DNA of 34,204 nt from Pedosphaera sp. (lineage in GTDB: Bacteria; Verrucomicrobiota; Verrucomicrobiia; Limisphaerales; AAA164-E04). The position numbers and the translations under genes were made by a program. The notes beneath the pieces are model-generated. The model was not told the origin of the DNA and ran no database searches. It worked only from the letters and a program-made list of their open reading frames with translations. This document shows positions 16,429 to 23,370 of this stretch, one piece after another; positions within the stretch are counted from its first letter, which is position 1, and each line of letters starts with the position of its first letter. Location of the stretch: positions 4,746-38,949 of the forward strand of contig NYYT01000032.1 of NCBI GenBank assembly GCA_002686885.1, written 5' to 3'.

Positions 16429-17651
16429 AATCGCTCAGCCGCAAAGCCTTTCTCCGTTGCGGGGCTGCCCTCCCCCTGGCTCTGCGCGCCTTGAGCCTGA
16501 AGGCAGACACACCGCCAACTCCTGCCCCCAGACGCCTGGTCTTCATCTGCAACTCCCTGGGATTCTACCAGCCCTACTTCTATCCCAAGCATCGAGGTGA
16601 TTGGTCGAGTTCCCCTTACTTGAAAGCATTGCAGTTGCCCTCGAAGTGGAGTCTCATCGAAAACCTTTTCCACCCGGGCATGGAGACCAGCAATCATGAC
16701 TCGGAAAAATCCTTTCTGACCGGCAAACCTCACCCTGAGTCGGCTCATTTTGTCAACGGCATCTCACTGGATCAGTTGCTGGTCCCCCACATGGGAGGGC
16801 ACACACGTTTTCCAAACTTGAGCTTCAGCATCTACGACCGAGGCTGGGGGTGCTCTTGGAATGAAAGGGGTTCAGCCATTGCCCCCATGCATGATGAGTC
16901 GGCTATTTTCCAAAGCCTCTTCGGCCAGGAAGACCTGAGCACCCGACGCCAGCAAATGGAAGAAGATCAGGCCATCCTGAAACGGCTGAAACAAGAACTG
17001 AATCAAAGGAGCCAGGAGGGAAGCTTGGGTGGACAACGTGAGACCTACATCAGGGTCATGCAGGAGCTGGAAAACCGACTGCGTCGCGAGACATTCTGGC
17101 TGCAAACACGCAAGCCGAGCGTCGACCACCAACTGATTCAGGATCCTGACCATGCCTTTTCCGCCAAGGTGGGCAATCTCTTCGATCTGATGCGGCTGGC
17201 CTTGCAGACCGATTCCACTCGCATCATCACCCTCTCGCTGGATTGGGTTTATGGAGCGATTCGCGTTCCCGGGGCTGCCGGAGGTTGGCACACCCTCTCC
17301 CACCATGGGGGTAAGGAGAGCTTGATTCATCCACTGAGTCGGATCGAGGCCGACATCCTGAGACATTTCAATCGTTTTCTGGTCGAGATGGATCAAGTGG
17401 AGGAAACCGGCGGGTCGCTGCTGGATCACACCACCGTGGTGTTCGGGAGCAATTTTGAGGATGCATCCAATCACACATGCCACCGTTTGCCGGTGATCGT
17501 CGCTGGGGGGGGCTACCGGCATCCCCAGCACACCGTGCTGGAAAAACCGGCCCCTCTTTGCAATCTCTACCTCGAACTGCTCCAGCGCCATGGCATGGAG
17601 GTTGGTCAGTTCGGAACCAGCGATGGCAACATGAACTTATTAGGCAGCTGA
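16425..17651 (+). CDS. DUF1552 family protein
   Basis: A 408-residue protein overlapping the haem protein gene by ATGA, so translation is probably coupled. The N terminus SLSRKAFLRCGAALPLAL resembles a twin-arginine signal with Arg-Lys in place of Arg-Arg, then Ala-rich hydrophobic residues. Family marks are RRLVFICNSLGFYQPYFYP near 36-54, SNHDSEKSFLTG near 89-100, FPNLSFSIY, SWNERG, a charged coiled segment about 165-215, and the end segment TTVVFGSNFEDASNHTCHRLPVIVAGGG. DUF1552 is related in outline to the alkaline-phosphatase-like DUF1501 group; its activity is not known. The constant pairing with DUF1592-type haem proteins suggests a shared complex or pathway outside the cytoplasm. The gene ends the four-gene plus-strand run. 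Confidence 0.92.
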   Translation: MKSLSRKAFLRCGAALPLALRALSLKADTPPTPAPRRLVFICNSLGFYQPYFYPKHRGDWSSSPYLKALQLPSKWSLIENLFHPGMETSNHDSEKSFLTGKPHPESAHFVNGISLDQLLVPHMGGHTRFPNLSFSIYDRGWGCSWNERGSAIAPMHDESAIFQSLFGQEDLSTRRQQMEEDQAILKRLKQELNQRSQEGSLGGQRETYIRVMQELENRLRRETFWLQTRKPSVDHQLIQDPDHAFSAKVGNLFDLMRLALQTDSTRIITLSLDWVYGAIRVPGAAGGWHTLSHHGGKESLIHPLSRIEADILRHFNRFLVEMDQVEETGGSLLDHTTVVFGSNFEDASNHTCHRLPVIVAGGGYRHPQHTVLEKPAPLCNLYLELLQRHGMEVGQFGTSDGNMNLLGS

Positions 17652-17696
17652 GCGACGCTTCCGAGGGGTGAGCTGCTCCAGCAGGGAATCTACATC

Positions 17697-18161
17697 CTAG
17701 GCCCCATCCTGGGCATCCCACCGAATCTTGATGACCATCTTTTTCACCGGCTCGGGTTGGTCCACGGCCAAGCCCGGCATGTGGGCATCCTGAGGAAAGA
17801 AGACGGCGAAAAGCCCGGGACGCATCAAGATGCGATCTCCATGCCCCTCGAGCTTGAGTAGATCCTTCTCCGCGTCGTAAGGGGAGGCCTGCATGTCCGA
17901 CACCCTTCCAGCGCCTATCCACTCCTGTCCAAGAAGCACGACTTGCACATCGACATGTTTTCGATGAGCTTCCCAAAACCCAGCTTCAGGCTTCTTGGTC
18001 TGATACTCATCTACTCCCGCAAAAACACGCTCTCCACAGATGGCGTGTCGCCCCGGAGCCAGGCCTTTCAAATCGGCTTGCTCAAGGAAATCAAAGGCTT
18101 CCTTCAAGGAGGGGTGGAGCCCGTGATAAAGCGAGGCGTTGGAAAGATCATCCAAAATCAT
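17697..18161 (-). CDS. YhcH/YjgK/YiaL (NanQ, EbgC) family sugar protein
   Basis: A 154-residue protein, exactly the family's usual length. The match to E. coli YhcH (NanQ) as I remember it is clear: GLHPSLKEA near 14-22, APGRH, FWEAHRKHVDVQVVL with conserved His residues in the middle, then RPGLFAVFFPQDAHMPG and PVKKMVIKI at the end. The fold is a small beta-barrel with a metal site. Known members act as anomerases for N-acetylneuraminate or as the small subunit stimulating an evolved beta-galactosidase. The protein is cytoplasmic, with no signal. It lies 60 nt behind the PhoD-like gene on the same strand, and a sialidase-like gene starts 2.1 kb away, which makes a sugar-anomerase role plausible. 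The actual sugar is not shown by the sequence. Confidence 0.9.
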   Translation of the reverse strand: MILDDLSNASLYHGLHPSLKEAFDFLEQADLKGLAPGRHAICGERVFAGVDEYQTKKPEAGFWEAHRKHVDVQVVLLGQEWIGAGRVSDMQASPYDAEKDLLKLEGHGDRILMRPGLFAVFFPQDAHMPGLAVDQPEPVKKMVIKIRWDAQDGA

Positions 18162-18221
18162 GTCTCAAGGGTGCCCCCACCAGGGCCCTCGGAAAAGGCA
18201 AAAGGCTGTTCCCCACCAGCT

Positions 18222-20156
18222 TCATGGCATCGGAGCTTCCATCACTTCGCCGTAGAGACGAACATCATCCCAGAAGCCGGTATCATCAAAGGAACCCAAC
18301 CCAATCTGACCCCAGCCAAAGGTGCGATCGGTGGCGGTCATCACCGGAGTTTCCATGTCATCCCAGAAGACAAGAATGGAGCCAGAGGCGACCCGCCGAC
18401 TGATTTTTACCGTATGCCACTGGGCATCCCAAGGCGTGCCCTCGGTGGTATGCTCGCTGATCTTACTACGCGGAGCCTCCTTCACGATGAAGATCTGATT
18501 GGCGTGATCATCCATTTCCTGCCCCAGATGCACGTAGTAGAAATGTTCGGGATCCTGCCACCCGAAAAACAGACACATGTCACGATGTCCGTAGTCTCGT
18601 TGTGTGGTAAGCACGCGTGCCATCAGATCAAAATCTCCCACCACCACATCCTTGAGCCGACTGATGTTGACCGGGCTTCGGTGCCTGGGTCGATAAACAC
18701 TCTGTCGATGCAGGCTGTAGACCTTGGAGCCATCCGCGTCCATGGTACGCCAGGCGTCGCTGTCGGTGGGAATCCATGCCTCGGCACCCTTTTCGAAATC
18801 TTCCCGGTGCACCAAAGGCAGATCGGATTCGTGAGGGAGCTGCTGCGAGACCTTGGGCACGGGTAAAGTCGCCAGTCGGGCCTTGCCATTGATTTCATCC
18901 ATGGTGAAGTCTCGTCGATCGATCAGACCTTCCCCCGCACGATGAACTTCCAGGATGACCTGCGGCACTTCGCTCCGGGTGTCCACATCAAAAACGCAAT
19001 AGAGCTTTCCCACCCCGTGGTTGAGGAACATCTCCGGCAAATTGGGTGTGGGATAGTTATTGGAACCCAGAGGGCCGGAGGTGATCTCCATGACACGCTG
19101 GTTGATTTGGTAGCCCCCGGTGAAATGACGATCTCCGGAGAGCAGAATCACTCCCTCAATGCCTTCTTGATCGATCCACTCAAAAAAGGCCCTTTGCTCC
19201 CTGCGGAAGCTGGTCCATGAGTCAACGTGACCATTTTTTTGCCACTCACTACCACTGGCAATGAATTTGAGCTTGGCAGTGGATTGCTTGAGACCTGCCT
19301 TGAGCCAGGCCCACTGTCTTTCCCCAAGCATGGTCTTGTCTCCCCGATCCTCGGATCGATTCGGAGATCGGTAAAAGCGATCATCCAGCATGAAGAAGGC
19401 AATGTCCCCATGCTGAAAATGGTGATAAATGCCCGGGTGTCCTGGCTCTCCATAGGATGGGTTGGCCCACATCGACTGGAAGGTGGCCAAGCTTTCCATG
19501 CGACCTTCTGCCGTGCGATCACTATTGTTTGGGCCGAAGTCGTGATCATCCCAAATACCCAAGGTGGGCGTGCGGCCAGTCACGTCTCGAAAACCAGCGA
19601 CACTACGGTGGTCATAGTAGGCCGCTCGCTGAATGGCCGGGTCGGTTGAATCTGCATAATGATTGTCTCCCAGCATCAGGAGCATACCAAGGCTCGTATC
19701 GGTGGCCATCTGGCCCCAGGCAGCCGCTGCAAGGGAGCTTCGGTGGCCCACGCATGAGCCAAAGGCAAACCGAAGATGCGTCGAGACCCCATCGGGCGGA
19801 GCCGTTTGAAAGGAAGGGTATGGAGCGCTCATCACGGGTTTCCCATCCAGAAGCATGGCATAATGATACCGCGTCGATGGTTTCAACCCGTCCACCCTGA
19901 TGTGCCCATTGCAATCCTCTGTCTTGTCGAGCATGGGCCCTTCCACACGCCTGGCATCCGCCAGATCCGCCTCCTGACCAATCCATACGCCTAACCGGGA
20001 GGCCTCCGAAGCTTTGACCCAAATGCGCGCATCGTTACTCCCTACATGGCCCAGCATGGGGCCCAAGTCGAGATGCGCCGCCTGGACGTGTGGGAGGCAC
20101 AAGGAGAGAACCACGAAAAGACCCAGGCTGCATCGGAGAGTGGAGGTCATGGACAT
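18222..20156 (-). CDS. PhoD-like metallophosphoesterase with C-terminal jelly-roll domain
   Basis: A 644-residue exported protein with a signal peptide about 9-27 (SLGLFVVLSLCLPHVQA). Residues 28-120 form the Fn3-like N-terminal domain of the PhoD family. The metal-binding motifs follow in order: FAFGSC at 130-135, LGDNHY at 162-167, WDDHDFGPNN at 202-211, DDRFYR at 258-263 and SGDRHFTGG at 340-348. PhoD enzymes are secreted phosphodiesterases/phosphomonoesterases using Fe and Ca. Residues about 450-640 are an added domain (DFEKGAEAW, YGHRDMCLFFGWQDPEHFYYVHL, DTGFWDDVRLYG), like the concanavalin-type or 3-keto-disaccharide hydrolase-like modules of PVC proteins. The start could also be Met3. 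It is divergent from the sialidase-like gene, with 125 nt between them, and upstream of the YhcH-type gene. Confidence 0.9.
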   Translation of the reverse strand: MSMTSTLRCSLGLFVVLSLCLPHVQAAHLDLGPMLGHVGSNDARIWVKASEASRLGVWIGQEADLADARRVEGPMLDKTEDCNGHIRVDGLKPSTRYHYAMLLDGKPVMSAPYPSFQTAPPDGVSTHLRFAFGSCVGHRSSLAAAAWGQMATDTSLGMLLMLGDNHYADSTDPAIQRAAYYDHRSVAGFRDVTGRTPTLGIWDDHDFGPNNSDRTAEGRMESLATFQSMWANPSYGEPGHPGIYHHFQHGDIAFFMLDDRFYRSPNRSEDRGDKTMLGERQWAWLKAGLKQSTAKLKFIASGSEWQKNGHVDSWTSFRREQRAFFEWIDQEGIEGVILLSGDRHFTGGYQINQRVMEITSGPLGSNNYPTPNLPEMFLNHGVGKLYCVFDVDTRSEVPQVILEVHRAGEGLIDRRDFTMDEINGKARLATLPVPKVSQQLPHESDLPLVHREDFEKGAEAWIPTDSDAWRTMDADGSKVYSLHRQSVYRPRHRSPVNISRLKDVVVGDFDLMARVLTTQRDYGHRDMCLFFGWQDPEHFYYVHLGQEMDDHANQIFIVKEAPRSKISEHTTEGTPWDAQWHTVKISRRVASGSILVFWDDMETPVMTATDRTFGWGQIGLGSFDDTGFWDDVRLYGEVMEAPMP

Positions 20157-20265
20157 GAAAGAGCCTTATCACGATAGGAACCCTTTGACCATCCTCAAGC
20201 ATGGGTATCTCGTTCAAAGGCAGGAGCTCGAGATCGACTTAACCCTTGCTGTGTCATGCAAAACT

Positions 20266-20272
20266 GGGAGGA
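20266..20272 (+). promoter_or_regulatory. ribosome binding site that fixes the start at 20282
   Basis: GGGAGGA lies 9 nt before ATG 20282. A TTG further upstream at 20246 would also keep the frame, but has no such site and would spoil the signal peptide. Strong Shine-Dalgarno sequences are uncommon in this window, so this one stands out. Confidence 0.75.
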
Positions 20273-20281
20273 TACTCATCC

Positions 20282-21499
20282 ATGAAACATGCCTTCCCTG
20301 GATGGACGATGGTCGGCCTGTTGGTTGCCATCGATTCCCTGAGCTACTGCACCACTGCTCAGGAGACGCCGTCCATTACTCGAGAGATCCTCAGTCAAAA
20401 TCGTGATGGATCCTCCATCACCTGGTTTCACCCCAAGGCCTGTGTCGTTCCCGCTTCCGATTCGATGGCGGAAACCCTTTTCATGACCATGCAGGGCATT
20501 GATGGTAGCGACACGTTCGGGCCAGTTCATTCATGGAGCTCGGTAGATCAAGGCAGTACCTGGAGCCAACCCGAACCCATCCATGCCTTCAATCGACGGG
20601 AAGTCCCCAACCATCCGGGTCTGATGGCAGGGGTCTGCGATGTGGTCCCCGAGTATCATCCTCCCACCGACACCGTGCTGGCCATCGGTCAGGTCGTCTT
20701 TTATCGAGGCCCACGCTTTGCGACCAAGGATCAGTTGGCGCGTTATCCCATCTATGCCGTTCGCTCGAGGGATGGCTCCTGGTCCAAGCGTCAGGTACTT
20801 CACTGGGACGACCCAAGAGGCTCGTTTATTTATTCGAATAATTGCGGTCAGCGTGTGGTGCTGGAAAATGGCGATATCCTTCTGGCTTTCAGCTTTGGCA
20901 GCACTTCCGACCACCGATCCGTTGCTACCTTGCGCTGTCGTTTCAATGGGGAGACCTTGAGCATTGCACAGGTCGGCACTCCCCTCGAATTGAAGGCAGG
21001 CAGGGGACTGCTCGAACCCTCACTGACCCGATTCGAGGATCGTTTCTATCTCACCCTTCGTGCGGAGGATGGTAGGGGTTACCTGGCGGTCAGTCAGGAC
21101 GGGCTTCACTGGAACCGGAAGGAGACATGGAAATGGGAGGATGGCCAACCACTGGATCTTTCGAGCACCCAACAGCATTGGCTGACCCATGGGGAGGAGC
21201 TGTTTCTGGTCTACACTCGCAAAGCCATGGAAAACCAAAACGTGATCCGTTGGCGAGCTCCACTATGGATGGCTCGCGTCAACCTCGAACAACACCGACT
21301 GATTCGCAGCAGTGAACAGGTGATCTTTCCCATGATCGGAGATGGGGTGAGTCAACCCGACGAGGTAGCACTGATGGGCAACTTTCATATCACCCCTGTC
21401 TCAAAAAATGAATCCTGGGTCACGGTCGGAGAGTGGCTCCCCAGAAAAGATGCTCGGGGCAATCTGCTTCTCGCCAGGCTCCGTTGGCCAGCGAAGTGA
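20282..21499 (+). CDS. sialidase-like (BNR/Asp-box) six-bladed propeller protein
   Basis: A 405-residue exported protein starting at ATG 20282 behind a strong ribosome site; signal peptide MKHAFPGWTMVGLLVAIDS. An Asp-box SVDQGSTW is clear near residue 88, and degenerate ones (VSQDGLHW, VRSRDGSW) follow, as expected for a sialidase-fold propeller. The usual Arg-Ile-Pro motif near the N terminus is replaced by FHPKACVVP, so one arginine of the catalytic triad appears to be Lys. Many PVC proteins annotated as exo-alpha-sialidase share this, so true sialidase activity is doubtful. The protein may cleave or bind another sugar. Downstream lgt follows at 46 nt on the same strand, probably by chance co-transcription. 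The PhoD-like gene is divergent. Confidence 0.85.
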   Translation: MKHAFPGWTMVGLLVAIDSLSYCTTAQETPSITREILSQNRDGSSITWFHPKACVVPASDSMAETLFMTMQGIDGSDTFGPVHSWSSVDQGSTWSQPEPIHAFNRREVPNHPGLMAGVCDVVPEYHPPTDTVLAIGQVVFYRGPRFATKDQLARYPIYAVRSRDGSWSKRQVLHWDDPRGSFIYSNNCGQRVVLENGDILLAFSFGSTSDHRSVATLRCRFNGETLSIAQVGTPLELKAGRGLLEPSLTRFEDRFYLTLRAEDGRGYLAVSQDGLHWNRKETWKWEDGQPLDLSSTQQHWLTHGEELFLVYTRKAMENQNVIRWRAPLWMARVNLEQHRLIRSSEQVIFPMIGDGVSQPDEVALMGNFHITPVSKNESWVTVGEWLPRKDARGNLLLARLRWPAK

Positions 21500-21545
21500 C
21501 CCTTCACCATTGCAGTCGCATCACGGGCCCGCTAACCTGCCGCCT

Positions 21546-22346
21546 GTGCAACCGATTGCCTTTCATCTTGGAGCCATGCCCATTCACTGGTACGGCATCC
21601 TGGTCGCAGTCGGCTTTCTGGCAGGCTTCTGGACAGCCAGTCGGCGAGCCGTGTTAGATGGCCTGCCACCTCAGGCGGTGGCCGACATTGGTCCCTGGCT
21701 GATTGCCGGCGGGCTCATCGGGGCCCGTCTGCTTTACGTCATCACCTTCTGGGAAGCAGAATTCTCCGGGCAACCCTGGACGCACCTGTTCAACATCCGC
21801 CAGGGGGGGCTGGTCTTTTATGGAGGCTTCATCGGAGCCGTCTTGTTGGGCATGATTTATGTTCGCAAAAACCGCTTGCCATCGCTGAAAATGGCCGATG
21901 CCCTGGCGCCCAGCATCGCCCTGGGTCATGCCTTTGGCCGTCTGGGCTGCCTCATGACCGGCTGCTGTTTTGGAAGAGCATGCGATTTACCCTGGGCGAT
22001 TACCTTTCCTCGCGATCATGCGACCCATCCGCATCCGGTTCACCCCACCCAGATTTATGAATCGGCCTTCAATTTCATCCTTTTTGCTTCGCTGGCCTGG
22101 TTCTATCGACGCAAACGTTTTGATGGACAGGTTTTTGCCATTTACCTGCTGGCCTATGCCCTTCTGCGGGCGTTCAATGAGCATTTCAGGGGGGATTACG
22201 ATGCCGCTCAGAAGTGGGGGTTCCTTACCCCCGGGCAAGCGACCGGCATCCTGATTTTTGGGGTTGGCATGACTCTTTATTTCATCTGTCAGCGCCTGAA
22301 ACCGGCCACCAGCGCCGCACCCGAAAATGAAGACCCCCCACGGTGA
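21546..22346 (+). CDS. lgt: prolipoprotein diacylglyceryl transferase
   Basis: Transfers diacylglycerol from phosphatidylglycerol to the lipobox cysteine of prolipoproteins at the inner membrane. I start at GTG 21546 (266 residues), because the encoded MQPIAFHLGAMPIHWYG fits the family's N terminus. ATG 21576 is the alternative and would remove part of it. Visible marks: IHWYG, IGARLLYVITFWE, RQGGLVFYGGFIGA, ALGHAFGRLGCLMTGCCFG, the HPTQIYES segment and several membrane helices. The usual GRxGNFxNxE signature reads GRLGCLMTGCCFG here, a Cys-rich variant I associate with PVC bacteria. The conserved Arg of that motif is kept. The stop overlaps the GTG start of the next gene. Length is slightly below that of the E. 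coli enzyme. Confidence 0.93.
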   Translation: MQPIAFHLGAMPIHWYGILVAVGFLAGFWTASRRAVLDGLPPQAVADIGPWLIAGGLIGARLLYVITFWEAEFSGQPWTHLFNIRQGGLVFYGGFIGAVLLGMIYVRKNRLPSLKMADALAPSIALGHAFGRLGCLMTGCCFGRACDLPWAITFPRDHATHPHPVHPTQIYESAFNFILFASLAWFYRRKRFDGQVFAIYLLAYALLRAFNEHFRGDYDAAQKWGFLTPGQATGILIFGVGMTLYFICQRLKPATSAAPENEDPPR

Positions 22347-23359
22347 ACCCAGCCGAATCTCCATTGGAATCCTTGGACGAAGTGATTGATGAAGAGATCT
22401 ACTCTCTGGAAGTGGAGCGCACACCTGCCAAGGCTCGACTGGATGCCTGGTTACACGATCAGTTTCCCGAGTGGTCGCGAAGTATGATTCGGCGATGGAT
22501 CGAAGCGGGCGCGATTCGGGTGGATGATCAAACCACCAAGCCCAGCCATTCTCTTCGCGTCGGCCAAAAAGTGATCATCATCCCCCCACCGCCCAGCACC
22601 ATGGATCTCACTCCTGAGCCCATGGAACTGCAGATTCTCTTTGAGGACGAAGCTTTGCTGGTATTGAACAAATCCCCTGGATGTGTGGTTCATCCGGCGG
22701 CTGGGCATGCCACCGGCACCTTGGTGCACGGCGTGCTGCACCACTGCGAGGGCACCCTCAGCGGCATTGGTGGGGTGGCTCGACCGGGTGTGGTGCATCG
22801 CCTCGACCAAGATACCAGTGGCTGTCTGGTCATGGCCAAGACGGATCGTGCTCATAAGGGCTTGGCCGAACAGTTCGCCCAGCGCTCCATCCACAAACAA
22901 TACCTGGCCATTGCATGCGCCGTCCCGAAGTGTTCTGAAGGCAGGATCAATGCTCCCATTGCACGCCATCCCAACAACCGAAAGACCATGGCGATTGTCG
23001 ACCACGGTCGCCATGCCGTCACTGACTATCGGACACTTCAGTCTTTTGGGGCTCATGCCAGCTATCTGTCGCTCAACCTTCACACCGGTCGAACCCATCA
23101 GATTCGCGTCCATCTCAAGCATCTGGGTCACCCTGTCTTTGGCGATGAGGTTTACGGCAGTAAGGCCACCCATCGCCTCTCCTCCGCCATCGGCCACTCC
23201 CCACCCCGCCAGCAATTGCATGCCTGGAAATTGGGCTTCACTCACCCCATCACAGGAGAGTCCATCGAACACGTGGCAGCGCCCCCGGAGGATTTTCAAG
23301 TGACTTTGGAATCACTCGCTGAGAGCAGTCAGATAGCGGTTCAAGCTCTCCGTTCCTGA
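22343..23359 (+). CDS. rluD: RluD-family 23S rRNA pseudouridine synthase
   Basis: A 338-residue cytoplasmic enzyme that converts uridines to pseudouridine, in E. coli RluD at helix 69 of 23S rRNA. It starts with GTG at 22343, overlapping the lgt stop by 4 nt. An S4 RNA-binding domain lies about 30-80 (RLDAWLHDQFPEWSRSMIRRWIE split over two strands and helices). The catalytic domain has NKSPGCVVHPAAGH at 109-122, HRLDQDTSG at 152-160 with the catalytic Asp155, and GRTHQIRVHLKHLGHPVFGDE near the end. The gene symbol could also be rluC-like, as exact target sites cannot be read from the sequence. The gene ends only 11 nt before the stop of the convergent gene, and I see no terminator between them. 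Confidence 0.88.
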   Translation: MNPAESPLESLDEVIDEEIYSLEVERTPAKARLDAWLHDQFPEWSRSMIRRWIEAGAIRVDDQTTKPSHSLRVGQKVIIIPPPPSTMDLTPEPMELQILFEDEALLVLNKSPGCVVHPAAGHATGTLVHGVLHHCEGTLSGIGGVARPGVVHRLDQDTSGCLVMAKTDRAHKGLAEQFAQRSIHKQYLAIACAVPKCSEGRINAPIARHPNNRKTMAIVDHGRHAVTDYRTLQSFGAHASYLSLNLHTGRTHQIRVHLKHLGHPVFGDEVYGSKATHRLSSAIGHSPPRQQLHAWKLGFTHPITGESIEHVAAPPEDFQVTLESLAESSQIAVQALRS

Positions 23360-23370
23360 GGATTGTGAGG

